This document shows, one piece after another, positions 52,794 through 61,108 of a stretch of 64,000 bases of DNA. The notes under the pieces were generated by a model that saw nothing but the letters and a program-made list of their open reading frames with translations, was not told where the DNA came from and searched no databases. The DNA comes from Pectinatus haikarae. GTDB lineage: Bacteria > Bacillota > Negativicutes > Selenomonadales > Selenomonadaceae. A program made the position numbers and the translations under genes. Each line of letters begins with the position of its first letter. Position 1 is the stretch's first letter. The DNA lies in NCBI RefSeq assembly GCF_030813505.1, contig NZ_JAUSUE010000004.1. The stretch is one strand, 5' to 3'.

Positions 52794-54020
52794 ATGAAAT
52801 TTGACTTGAATAATTTTTTACTTGCAGTGTCATTTGCATTAGACTATATAGAAAAGGATGTTTTCGGGCTGGCGTTGAATCACGGCAAGCGAGTGGCTTA
52901 TGACTCATTGATGCTGGGAAAAAGACTGGGGATGGATGAAGATGATCTGGCCGATCTGGTTTCTCTTGCAGTGCTGCATGATAACGGACTCAGCGAATAC
53001 ATATCTGCGCAGCATGCGAGAGCTTTGACGAAACCGACACAATTTGAAAATGTTAAGGATCATTGTATCATAGGTGAAAGGAACGTTGAAAACTATCCGT
53101 TTTTGCGCGAAGAAAAAACAATTATTCTGTATCATCATGAAAAACTTGATGGCTCAGGTCTTTTTCATCTCAGGGGCAGTGAGATACCGTTAAAAGCGCA
53201 GATAATAAGTTTTGCCGATTATATAGATATCAGATTTGATTCGAGCAAAATGTATGGTGAATATAAAAACAGGGTCAAGGAACATATTGTCAAACTGCGT
53301 GATAAAAAATTTTCTCCGGCAATATGCGATGCATTTTTTGATGAGATAAACAGAGCAAGTTATCGTCTGGATCAGGAAGACGGAAATATTGTGAATGCGA
53401 TAAATCGTTATACTCCGCAAAAATACATGATAATGGATTACAAACGGGTCAGAGAAATATCAATGATTTTCTCCAGGATTATTGATGCTAAGTCTAAGTT
53501 TACGGGCAGGCATTCTAAGGGACTTTCCGAAAAAGCGGGTGCAATGGCGGCATTTTATCATTATAGTGAAGAAAAAACAATAAAGCTGCATATTGCCGCA
53601 GACTTGCATGATCTCGGAAAACTGCTTATTGCCAATGATATTTTGGAAGCTGAAAGAAAGCTTACAACGGATGAATTTGCCAAAATACAGTCTCATACAT
53701 ACTATACGAGAGTTGCTATGGAAAGAATCAGCGGATTTGAAGATATCACTGAGTGGGCAGCGAATCATCATGAAAAACTAAACGGAAAGGGATACCCATA
53801 CGGTTTGGCGGCTAAGGATCTGGATTTTAATTCACGCCTGCTGGGGTGTCTTGATATATATCAAGCTTTGACGGAAGACAGGCCGTATCGTTCGGGGATG
53901 GGACACTTGGAAGGCATGAAAATAATGACAGACATGGCAGACGGAGGATTTATAGACAAGGGAATTGTCAAGGATATAGGCGAAGTATTTGCTTACAGGG
54001 GAAAAGAAAAAATAAAATGA
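52794..54020 (+). CDS. Tandem HD / HD-GYP protein, probable c-di-GMP phosphodiesterase
   Basis: A 408-residue cytosolic protein with two HD domains. The first (about 20-200) has NHGKRVAY, the LAVLHDNGLSEY variant (HD followed by N rather than the usual I/K) and YHHEKLDGSG. The second (about 225-400) has GRHSKGLSEK, ADLHDLGKLLI and NHHEKLNGKGYPYGL, close to an HD-GYP with the GYP tripeptide intact. The second domain is the likely catalytic one. With the nearby GGDEF protein it could form a c-di-GMP control pair. An AAGGAGAAA site precedes the ATG. The 250 bases upstream are AT-rich with no clear promoter. Confidence 0.85.
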   Translation: MKFDLNNFLLAVSFALDYIEKDVFGLALNHGKRVAYDSLMLGKRLGMDEDDLADLVSLAVLHDNGLSEYISAQHARALTKPTQFENVKDHCIIGERNVENYPFLREEKTIILYHHEKLDGSGLFHLRGSEIPLKAQIISFADYIDIRFDSSKMYGEYKNRVKEHIVKLRDKKFSPAICDAFFDEINRASYRLDQEDGNIVNAINRYTPQKYMIMDYKRVREISMIFSRIIDAKSKFTGRHSKGLSEKAGAMAAFYHYSEEKTIKLHIAADLHDLGKLLIANDILEAERKLTTDEFAKIQSHTYYTRVAMERISGFEDITEWAANHHEKLNGKGYPYGLAAKDLDFNSRLLGCLDIYQALTEDRPYRSGMGHLEGMKIMTDMADGGFIDKGIVKDIGEVFAYRGKEKIK

Positions 54021-54033
54021 TGTGATGTTTTTC

Positions 54034-54062
54034 TTTTCATTCGTCAGGAAAGAATGTATAAT
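54034..54062 (+). promoter_or_regulatory. Possible promoter of the exported-protein gene
   Basis: TTTTCA (54034-54039), 17-base spacer, TATAAT (54057-54062), 134 bases before the GTG start. Confidence 0.4.
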
Positions 54063-54196
54063 ACAGGCATAGTTTTATTCTTTTATAAATAGAACTGCCT
54101 TACAGCCTGGTTTTGAGGTGTACATTGGAAAATTCTCAGAGGAAGTTTACCATGTACGGTTCAAGAACATGCAATCGATAACAGAGGTGTTGGCAA

Positions 54197-54877
54197 GTGC
54201 GTTTCAGAAAAGTTTTTTTTGTTTGCTCAATGGTATTTTTTTTAATGTCTCAGTCAGTATTTGCGTTTAGCTTTATTAGTGATGATGAGGAGCAGATCAT
54301 TAAGGATACATGGGATGCGCAGACCTTGGATCAGCTGAGCAGCGGTGTGGTTGCCGTGCCGCAGTCAGCGGTCAATAATTATCTGGAGTCGGCGCTGGAA
54401 AATTATCCGGAAATAAAAAATGCTGAAATTTCCGTTCATCCGGACAATCAAATAGAGGCTGATATAGATACGGCATCATCGGGAAAAGTCGTCTTAGACG
54501 GCACTATTACGCGATTTGTGCAGAATGCTGACAGCTCTTCCATGACTATTCATATTGATAAGAAGGAATTGGCGGATCGGCCTGTGACATCATGGTTTTT
54601 TTCCCGTATGAGTGTCGGTCTTTTGACAAAATTATTTGGCAATCCGCTTAACGATAATGAATACGGTGTAAAAACGCACATTGATGGCAATAATATGACG
54701 ATAGATTTCAAACCTTTTGTCGAGCAGTCAGCTTTGAATAAAGTTCAGTTGATGGGAAGCAGTCTTGTCGATGCGGTAAATGTAGACAGCATATCCACCG
54801 ATGAAGGCACATTGTATCTGCATACTTCATTTAATGCGGGCAGTACAATTTTCAATGCAATTAAAAGTTTTCTTTAG
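54197..54877 (+). CDS. Exported protein of unknown function
   Basis: A 226-residue protein with a clear signal peptide (basic start, hydrophobic 7-22, cleavage after VFA). The mature part has alternating beta-strands with AEISVHPDNQIEADIDT and GNNMTIDFKP, resembling LPS- or lipid-binding beta-sheet proteins of the DUF2993 kind, but I would not assign it. The GTG start follows GAGGTG. It is monocistronic with a terminator at 54886. It could act in the periplasm at the envelope. Confidence 0.65.
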   Translation: MRFRKVFFVCSMVFFLMSQSVFAFSFISDDEEQIIKDTWDAQTLDQLSSGVVAVPQSAVNNYLESALENYPEIKNAEISVHPDNQIEADIDTASSGKVVLDGTITRFVQNADSSSMTIHIDKKELADRPVTSWFFSRMSVGLLTKLFGNPLNDNEYGVKTHIDGNNMTIDFKPFVEQSALNKVQLMGSSLVDAVNVDSISTDEGTLYLHTSFNAGSTIFNAIKSFL

Positions 54878-54885
54878 AAGTAGTG

Positions 54886-54925
54886 ATACCGGTATTCCGA
54901 ACTGAACGGGATGCCGGTATTTATT
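54886..54925. terminator. Terminator between convergent exported-protein and araC-type genes
   Basis: A 14-bp stem ATACCGGTATTCCG (54886-54899) against CGGGATGCCGGTAT (54907-54920), with one G-T pair and one mismatch at most, followed by TTATTTT on the plus strand. Confidence 0.8.
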
Positions 54926-54948
54926 TTAAAAAAATAAAAAATCCCCGT

Positions 54949-55797
54949 CTATTGTTCTAAAAATAACTTCCGGCGATATTCGCGCGGGGTTTGTTTGAAA
55001 ACATCCTTGAAGGCTCTGGAAAAAGTGGAATAATCATGAAAACCACAGTCAAAGCATATTTTTGTGAGGGGAATATCAGAATGAATCATGGCACGTGCCC
55101 GCAGAAGACGTTTGTTAGTAATATATTGATGTATACTGTAGCCGGTAGCTTTTTTGAAACGGCGCATCATATGAAATTTGCTTATAAAAAACTTTCCGGA
55201 TAAAATATCGATAGAAAGATCCGTAAAAAGGTTATCATTGATATGTTTTAAGATGGGCAAAACTTTTTTATCGTATACAGCGGCATGCATCTCGTCTATT
55301 TCGTGGCTTAACAGAGCGCGGTTGAGCAGAATCATGAATTCAACAAATAAAATTTCACTGTACAGATCATTGGCAAATCCTTTTGCATAAAAATTTTGTT
55401 CTAATTTTTTTACATGAAAAGTAAGATCATGGCTCTTACCCGGAGGCAGATGCATAACACTTGAATGTTTTGCAGCAGATGTAAAACAAGCTGCTAAGTT
55501 TTCATCAGAGTGAGAGTATTTTTGTAAAATTTCGGGTGATATATATATAACTATGCGCTCGTACAGTTCATTCCCTGTCGGCAGAGGACGGTGTATCTCA
55601 CCTGCGCTGACAAAAATGATATCACGCGGCATCAGCGGATAAGATTTGCCTTCGACGGTGTAAGTGACGCTGCCGCTGATAAACAGGATGATTTTGTGGA
55701 AAGCGTGATAATGAAATTTAAGCGGAACAAGATAATCCCGGATGCGAAATATTTTAAATTGCTGGGCAAGATACCCTCTTTTTTCGTAATTGCACAT
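54949..55797 (-). CDS. AraC-family transcriptional regulator with cupin sensor
   Basis: A 282-residue regulator. The N-terminal cupin domain (about 20-100, PLKFHYHAFHKIILFISG and DIIFVSAGEIH) probably binds a sugar or other small ligand. The C-terminal pair of HTH motifs (about 185-280) ends in the signature CGFHDYSTFSRAFKDVFKQTPREYR. An AGGAGAAA site precedes the ATG. Its target is not obvious; the divergent DapF-like gene 150 bases away is the nearest candidate. Confidence 0.9.
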   Translation of the reverse strand: MCNYEKRGYLAQQFKIFRIRDYLVPLKFHYHAFHKIILFISGSVTYTVEGKSYPLMPRDIIFVSAGEIHRPLPTGNELYERIVIYISPEILQKYSHSDENLAACFTSAAKHSSVMHLPPGKSHDLTFHVKKLEQNFYAKGFANDLYSEILFVEFMILLNRALLSHEIDEMHAAVYDKKVLPILKHINDNLFTDLSIDILSGKFFISKFHMMRRFKKATGYSIHQYITNKRLLRARAMIHSDIPLTKICFDCGFHDYSTFSRAFKDVFKQTPREYRRKLFLEQ

Positions 55798-55946
55798 ATA
55801 TATTTCTCCTGATCGATTTTTATTTAAGTTTTAAAATTATTAAATTCATTATAGAGCATTTTTTGCAATATAAAAAGCATGTTAAGTATTTTATTTGTAT
55901 AAGCTGCCTGATATACTGTATCTAATGAAATCGGAGGCGATATATA

Positions 55947-56324
55947 ATGCAGATTGTAATGAATTATGTATTCAGGGGAATTGAATATATGGTATATGAA
56001 GCGCAGGAGTATGTGCCGGGTGCCGCAGGAATAAGACTTCTCGGCAGCCGCAGGTATGGCATAGGTGCCGATCGCATATTGATTATGGATAATCTCTCCC
56101 CCAATTCTAATTTTCAGATATTCACCGCTGACGGAAATGAAATTGCGGCAGCAGAGCAGGATTATTTAATTGTTGAGCATCATAGAAAAATGCAAAAATC
56201 TACGATGCAGAACATCGGCAGAATTGCTGAGAACGAGTTTCTCAGCTTTGAAATACATCTGACAGAATGTTTTGTCGGCAGATTGAAAGAAGCCGATGTA
56301 CAAAGCAGAATTATTGCCTGTTAA
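55947..56324 (+). CDS. Half-length DapF-like protein without catalytic cysteine
   Basis: A 125-residue protein resembling the N-terminal half of diaminopimelate epimerase. RRYGIGADRILIM (about residues 35-47) and NFQIFTADGNE (about 56-66) match the DapF segments RHFGIGADG and FRMRIFNADGSE, and the start resembles GNDFVVID. Where DapF has its catalytic MCGNG cysteine this protein has IAAAEQD, and the whole C-terminal half with the second cysteine is absent. It cannot be an epimerase. It has a good CGGAGGCGA site and clean ATG, so it is expressed as a small protein, perhaps a ligand-binding or oligomerising relic. It is divergent from the AraC-type gene. Confidence 0.6.
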   Translation: MQIVMNYVFRGIEYMVYEAQEYVPGAAGIRLLGSRRYGIGADRILIMDNLSPNSNFQIFTADGNEIAAAEQDYLIVEHHRKMQKSTMQNIGRIAENEFLSFEIHLTECFVGRLKEADVQSRIIAC

Positions 56325-56389
56325 TAATAAGGTGAAAAACGGAGCAGACGGTTATAAAAGTGTGGGAAAAAATTTAATCAAGAGATATA

Positions 56390-56419
56390 TTGACAACTGA
56401 CAAATCCTCTGGGTATAAT
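56390..56419 (+). promoter_or_regulatory. Promoter of the fluoride riboswitch / crcB
   Basis: TTGACA (56390-56395), 18-base spacer, TATAAT (56414-56419): both consensus hexamers are perfect. Transcription would start near 56426, at the first bases of the riboswitch. Confidence 0.85.
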
Positions 56420-56427
56420 ACAAAAGT

Positions 56428-56500
56428 ACAGCGATGGGGTTCGCTTTTAATTCTGTTCAGGCAGTGATGACTCCTACCATAATTATGGTAGGAGTCTTTT
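56428..56500 (+). ncRNA. Fluoride riboswitch (crcB motif) with overlapping terminator
   Basis: The aptamer core is visible: GCGATGGGGTTCGC (56431-56444) and, after a junction, TGATGACTCCTAC (56465-56477), the two most conserved stretches of the crcB motif. The CTCCTAC end is also the left arm of a perfect terminator hairpin, GACTCCTACCATAA (56469-56482) against 56483-56496, followed by TTTT. Fluoride binding should hold the aptamer and block the terminator, switching crcB on. This is a known class with typical layout. Confidence 0.93.
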
Positions 56501-56554
56501 ATTATGCGCGGCAAAATAAAAAAGCGGGCAGTAAATAAACAATGGGGTGAAAAT

Positions 56555-56929
56555 ATGGTGAAAATTGCTTTAGTGGCTCTGGGGGGAGCTATCGGTTCAG
56601 TATTAAGATATCTTGTATCCAAATGGGCAGCGGAAAAAATCAGTTTTGTACTTCCATATGGGACATTTATTGTAAATATAGCAGGATGCTTTGTTATCGG
56701 TTTTTTTATGACTATGATTACGGAGCATTTTGTAGTGAATCCATATTGGCGCTTATTCGTTATTGTAGGATTTGTTGGCGGTCTGACAACTTTTTCGTCT
56801 TTCAGCTACGAAACATTACAATTGATTCTAAATTCCAATATGCTTCAGGCTATATGCAATATAGCGGGAAATATCGTGATCGGTCTTTTGGCAGCATGGG
56901 GCGGGATGTATCTGGCCAGATTGTTATGA
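56555..56929 (+). CDS. crcB: Fluoride exporter CrcB/Fluc
   Basis: A 124-residue four-helix membrane protein of the Fluc channel family that lets fluoride leave the cell. Typical features are GGAIGSVLRYLVS near the N-terminus, YGTFIVNIAGCFVIGF with the conserved Asn, and GFVGGLTTFSSFSYET with the phenylalanine box and central TTFS. The ATG at 56555 follows GGGGTG and gives the standard length; the ATG at 56504 would add 17 basic residues. Single copy here, so it would form a homodimer with dual topology. It is controlled by the riboswitch directly upstream. Confidence 0.95.
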   Translation: MVKIALVALGGAIGSVLRYLVSKWAAEKISFVLPYGTFIVNIAGCFVIGFFMTMITEHFVVNPYWRLFVIVGFVGGLTTFSSFSYETLQLILNSNMLQAICNIAGNIVIGLLAAWGGMYLARLL

Positions 56930-57025
56930 GGGACAGTGCACCTAAGAGATATGATAAAGTTTTATCATATGATATAATAAAAGCGATTTTAAATATGAAG
57001 ATAGGAAAACGGCGGGAGAGTGGAT

Positions 57026-57688
57026 ATGGGAGTATTTGACATAATCGGGCCGGTGATGATTGGACCGTCCAGTTCGCATACGGCAGGAGCAGCCCGAATA
57101 GGTCTGCTGGCACATTACATATTAAAAGAAGAGCCGGTGAAGGCAGATATAGTTTTTTATGGATCGTTCGCGAAAACTTATCGCGGGCATGGAACGGATA
57201 AGGCGGTTATTGCAGGTCTTTTAGGATTTTGCGCTGATGATCCGGCTATACGCAATGCTTTTGAACTTGCTGCCCAAAAAAAGTTTACCATAAATATAGA
57301 AACATCATCTGAAGAGGAGCAGCATCCTAACACGGTAAAAATAAAATTGCTTGGTAAATATGGCAAGACCATGGAAATCGTTGGAGTTTCCCTGGGCGGC
57401 GGCAAGGTATCAATACGCAGGATAAATGGTTTTGCCGCAGAAATAAGCGGAGAAACCTTTACTCTTTTGTCTGTTTATGATGATCAAAGCGGAGTGGTGT
57501 CATTGGTTTCTTCTTTTTTGGCGGAGAAAAATATAAATATATCGCAGATGCGGGTTTTCCGTAAGGGAAAACATCAGCAGGCAGTGATGATTATAGATAC
57601 AGACAGCAGAGTACCGGATACTGTTGTGGAGAAGATAAGCTCATTGGAAATTATGAAATCAGTAATAGCGATTGATCCGTTGCGCTGA
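57026..57688 (+). CDS. sdaAB: L-serine dehydratase, beta subunit
   Basis: A 220-residue small subunit of the two-chain iron-sulfur serine dehydratase found in Firmicutes. The N-terminal FDIIGPVMIGPSSSHTAGA motif and a C-terminal ACT domain (about 148-220) are visible. With the alpha subunit it converts L-serine to pyruvate and ammonia. ATG 57026 is used since GGGAG lies 7 bases upstream; the GTG at 57020 is too near the site. Confidence 0.95.
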   Translation: MGVFDIIGPVMIGPSSSHTAGAARIGLLAHYILKEEPVKADIVFYGSFAKTYRGHGTDKAVIAGLLGFCADDPAIRNAFELAAQKKFTINIETSSEEEQHPNTVKIKLLGKYGKTMEIVGVSLGGGKVSIRRINGFAAEISGETFTLLSVYDDQSGVVSLVSSFLAEKNINISQMRVFRKGKHQQAVMIIDTDSRVPDTVVEKISSLEIMKSVIAIDPLR

Positions 57689-57714
57689 AAATAGAAAATA
57701 TTGGGAGACATTTT

Positions 57715-58593
57715 ATGTTTGAATATGCTGCGGTGGCAGATCTGCTGAGCCTTGCCGAAAAATACAACACTTCTCTGGCGCAGATAGTACTGCGCAGGGA
57801 AGCGGAAGAGTATGAGTTGACTGAACAGCAGGTAACCGAAAAGATGGAACAGCGGCTGACGATTTTTGCCGATTCTATAAAAGAAGGTTTATATGATGAT
57901 CGTTTGTCATTGAGCGGCATGGTGGGCCGTGATGCTGGCAGGATAGAAAAAATGGAGCCTGTTTTACTGGGCAATATCGCCCATAGAGCGCTGCTTTATG
58001 CGTTGGCTGTGAGTGAGGGCAATGCGAAAATGCATAAAATAGTGGCGTGTCCCACCGCCGGTTCATGCGGGATAGTCCCGGCGGCTGTTTTTGCCGTCGG
58101 CGAGGCTAAGGGAGCCGACAGAGAAAGATACTGCAGCGCGTTTTTTACGGCGGCCGGTATTGGGAATGTTATAGCGAGGAATGCATGTGTAGCGGGAGCA
58201 GTAGGCGGCTGTCAGGCAGAATGCGGAACGGCTGCTGCTATGGCTGCTGCGGCTGTTGTTGATATTCTGAGAGGGACAAGCGAACAGATCGCGCAGGCTG
58301 CAACACTGGCCCTGAAAAATGTCCTTGGTCTTGTTTGTGATCCAGTGGCCGAGCTGGTGGAAGTGCCGTGTGTAAAAAGAAACGGATTTTATGCTGTACA
58401 TGCGCTGACTGCGGCAGAGATGGCTATGGCAGGTGTGAAAAGTGTCATTCCTCCTGATGAAGTGATAGCTGCCATGTATGAAATAGGAAAGATGATGCCT
58501 GTTGCTTTGCGTGAAACATCAGAAGGAGGCCTGGCCAGGACACCGGCAGCGAGAACTGTGCAGAACAGACTGCAAAATCAACAGGGACACTGA
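57715..58593 (+). CDS. sdaAA: L-serine dehydratase, iron-sulfur alpha subunit
   Basis: A 292-residue catalytic subunit. Cysteines for the oxygen-labile 4Fe-4S cluster lie in CPTAGSCGIVP, GGCQAECGTAAAMA and LVCDPVAELVEVPCVKRN. It follows sdaAB by 26 bases with GGGAG upstream of the ATG. The oxygen-sensitive enzyme fits an anaerobic lifestyle. Confidence 0.96.
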   Translation: MFEYAAVADLLSLAEKYNTSLAQIVLRREAEEYELTEQQVTEKMEQRLTIFADSIKEGLYDDRLSLSGMVGRDAGRIEKMEPVLLGNIAHRALLYALAVSEGNAKMHKIVACPTAGSCGIVPAAVFAVGEAKGADRERYCSAFFTAAGIGNVIARNACVAGAVGGCQAECGTAAAMAAAAVVDILRGTSEQIAQAATLALKNVLGLVCDPVAELVEVPCVKRNGFYAVHALTAAEMAMAGVKSVIPPDEVIAAMYEIGKMMPVALRETSEGGLARTPAARTVQNRLQNQQGH

Positions 58594-58629
58594 GTTTAGC
58601 AAATGCTGTAAATGGAGATAAATGATACT

Positions 58630-59610
58630 ATGACACCAGCGATAATTGCTGTTTGTGCTTTTGTAATAGATACGATCGTAGGTGATCCACAGAGCAGGCT
58701 GCATCCTGTGGCACTGATGGGAAGATTTGTAAACATCGTGGAGAACATTTTAAGACGGGATCGGCATAAAAAATATCTGCAGATTGCAGCAGGCGGGATT
58801 TTTGCTGTTTTTTTACTTTTTTGCGCTTATATGTCGGGCTGGGTTATTATGTTGGGAATGAGGCAGCTTGAAGTTATCTGGTGGGGGAAGCTGTTCGCCG
58901 AATCACTGATACTGAGTTTTATGATCTCACCAAAATCACTTATGCAGGCAGGGCAGAGGGTCATAAATAGTCTGCGGCACGGTGATTTGCCGGAAGCCAG
59001 GCAGATGGTACACTATATAGTAGGCCGTGATGTTGATAATATGAGTGAACAGGAAATGGTACGGGCGACAGTCGAAACCATTGCGGAAAACACGACAGAT
59101 GGGATAATTTCTCCCTTGTTTTATTTTTTTGTCGGGGGACTTCCCCTGGCAATTTTATATCGCATGGCTAATACACTGGATTCAATGGTCGGCTATAAAA
59201 ATGAAAAATATTTTTATTTTGGCAGGGTGTCAGCACGTATTGACGACATCTTGAACTTGGCACCTGCGCGTATAACCGGAATATTACTTGTTGTTGCTGC
59301 AGCCATCCTGCACTTTGATTACAGAACAGCATGGAAAATGATTCTGAGGGATGCAAAAAAACATCCGAGCCCTAACGGCGGTTTTACGGAGGCTGCCGTG
59401 GCAGGTGCGCTCAATATAAGATTGGGCGGTCAAAATTTTTATTTTGGCACAGCCCATTTTCGGGCTTATATGGGAGATGCAGTGCAGAATTTATGCCCGC
59501 GTCATGTCGTTGCCGCTATTCAATTAATGTATACAGCGACAGTATTGTTCATTGCCCTTGCAACGGTGCTCATCCCGACTGTACCGACATGGTGGCCCGG
59601 CGGATTTTAA
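58630..59610 (+). CDS. cbiB: Adenosylcobinamide-phosphate synthase CbiB/CobD
   Basis: A 326-residue membrane protein that attaches aminopropanol phosphate to adenosylcobyric acid in cobalamin synthesis. Family marks are the N-terminal DTIVGDPQSRLHPVALMGR, NTLDSMVGYKNEKY and HPSPNGGFTEAAVAGALNIRLGG. Several membrane segments are present. ATG 58630 is used because GGAGA precedes it; ATG 58612 has no site. No cobalamin riboswitch was seen upstream. The next gene is another B12 gene. Confidence 0.93.
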   Translation: MTPAIIAVCAFVIDTIVGDPQSRLHPVALMGRFVNIVENILRRDRHKKYLQIAAGGIFAVFLLFCAYMSGWVIMLGMRQLEVIWWGKLFAESLILSFMISPKSLMQAGQRVINSLRHGDLPEARQMVHYIVGRDVDNMSEQEMVRATVETIAENTTDGIISPLFYFFVGGLPLAILYRMANTLDSMVGYKNEKYFYFGRVSARIDDILNLAPARITGILLVVAAAILHFDYRTAWKMILRDAKKHPSPNGGFTEAAVAGALNIRLGGQNFYFGTAHFRAYMGDAVQNLCPRHVVAAIQLMYTATVLFIALATVLIPTVPTWWPGGF

Positions 59611-59628
59611 GGGCGGGGAGGAATAAAG

Positions 59629-60162
59629 ATGCAGACAAAAGGTTTGGTCATAGTCAATACAGGAAACGGCAAGGGTAAGACAACAGCGGCTTTGGGACTG
59701 GCTTTGCGGGCATGGGGGCAGCATTTGCGAGTGTTGATAATCCAATTTATCAAGGGCGGCAGTAAGTACGGAGAATTGGAAGCGTTGCGTTCACTGCCGG
59801 GGAATCGTATCGAAATTGTTCAGATGGGCGAAGGGTTTACCAGAAAAGATACAGGAATAAGCAGGGAAGAACATATAAAAGCAGCTCGGGATGCATTGAA
59901 TAAAGCCAGAGACGCGGAAAAAAGCGGTCTTTGGGATATGCTGATATTGGATGAAATAAATTATGCGGTGAAATTTGGTCTTTTAGACGAACAGGCAGTA
60001 TTGTGTTTACTGGCGGATAAACCGGAAACAATGCACCTTGTACTGACGGGCCGTGACGCTGCTGAAGCTGTAACGGCAAAAGCTGATCTGGTCACAGAAA
60101 TGAGAGAAATAAAACATCCGTATAAGGCTGGCATTAAAGCCCAAAAAGGAATAGAATTTTAG
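59629..60162 (+). CDS. cobO: Cob(I)alamin adenosyltransferase, CobO/BtuR type
   Basis: A 177-residue P-loop ATP:corrinoid adenosyltransferase. The unusual Walker A is NTGNGKGKTTAALG, and VLIIQFIKGG and LILDEINYAVKFGLL are typical of CobA/CobO/BtuR. It adds the adenosyl group to reduced cobalt in corrinoids. GGGGAGGA precedes the ATG. Together with cbiB it forms a small B12 pair; the rest of the pathway must lie elsewhere. Confidence 0.95.
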   Translation: MQTKGLVIVNTGNGKGKTTAALGLALRAWGQHLRVLIIQFIKGGSKYGELEALRSLPGNRIEIVQMGEGFTRKDTGISREEHIKAARDALNKARDAEKSGLWDMLILDEINYAVKFGLLDEQAVLCLLADKPETMHLVLTGRDAAEAVTAKADLVTEMREIKHPYKAGIKAQKGIEF

Positions 60163-60235
60163 AAATGAGCTCAGGTATGATTGTCTTGACCAGAACAATA
60201 ATTGACGGCAGAAAAACGGGATGGAGGAAGATAGC

Positions 60236-61108
60236 GTGCTTCGGCTTGAGGGTGTGAAAAAGCTTTTTTCGTATAAAAATGCTCAGGGAGGAAAAGCTGC
60301 TAAAGTTGCGGTGGATGATATAAGTCTGGAGATAAAGGACGGAGAGATATTCGGACTCTTAGGGCCAAACGGAGCGGGAAAAACAACAATTATAAGAATG
60401 CTTACTATGCTGGCGAAACCGTCGGCAGGAAATATATATTATGGTCAGCTGAATATCCGTGATGACTCGCAAAAAATCAAGGAACTTATCGGTGTTGTAC
60501 CACAGCATATAAATTTTGATCAGGATCTGACAGTCGGAGAAAATATGCATCTGCACGGAAGACTTCATCATATGCCGGAAAAAGAAAGAGTAAAATGTAT
60601 CGGGGAAATGCTGGAATTTGTGGAGTTGTCAGGGCGTATAAATGACAGCGTACGAGCTTTGTCAGGCGGTATGAAGCGTCGGCTTTTAATAGTGCGTGCG
60701 TTGATGCATAAACCGTCTATACTGTTTCTTGACGAACCGACTGTGGCACTGGATCCGCAGGTGCGCCGCCGTATATGGGATCTTATCAGAAAAATGCACA
60801 GATCCGGCGTAACTGTTGTTTTGACCACACATTATATTGAGGAAGCAGAAAATTTGTGTGACAGAGTGGCTATAATCAACAGCGGTAAACTTATAGCCCT
60901 GGATACGCCTAAGGCGTTACAGGAAAAAATCGGCAGCTATGCGGTGGAATGGGACAATGAAAAGGCTGAGCGAGAATTTAAGATTTTTCGCAGCAAAGAA
61001 GCGGCAAAAGATTTTGCTGATGGTCTTGTGCAGCAAAATGTGCTGCGGCGCCGTTCAAACCTGGAAGATGTTTTTGTTGAATTGACGGGGAGAAAGGTGA
61101 ATGGATGA
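60236..61108 (+). CDS. ABC-2 type exporter, ATP-binding protein
   Basis: A 290-residue ABC ATPase. Walker A is GPNGAGKTT, the signature is ALSGGMKRRL, Walker B LFLDEPTVALDP and the switch histidine TTHYIEEAE. The C-terminal extension is typical of drug- or polysaccharide-type ABC-2 exporters. The GTG at 60236 follows GGAGGA; the ATG at 60221 is part of that site. It overlaps its permease. The substrate is unknown. Confidence 0.92.
   Translation: MLRLEGVKKLFSYKNAQGGKAAKVAVDDISLEIKDGEIFGLLGPNGAGKTTIIRMLTMLAKPSAGNIYYGQLNIRDDSQKIKELIGVVPQHINFDQDLTVGENMHLHGRLHHMPEKERVKCIGEMLEFVELSGRINDSVRALSGGMKRRLLIVRALMHKPSILFLDEPTVALDPQVRRRIWDLIRKMHRSGVTVVLTTHYIEEAENLCDRVAIINSGKLIALDTPKALQEKIGSYAVEWDNEKAEREFKIFRSKEAAKDFADGLVQQNVLRRRSNLEDVFVELTGRKVNG

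Noticed and set aside
47757..56929. Functional fluoride-detoxification link between the FlK-like thioesterase and the CrcB locus
   Set aside because: The genes are more than 8 kb apart with unrelated control. The thioesterase family is widespread and mostly not specific for fluoroacetyl-CoA.
58594..58629. Cobalamin riboswitch before cbiB-cobO
   Set aside because: The gap is only about 36 bases and no B12-box-like sequence lies in the preceding gene end.
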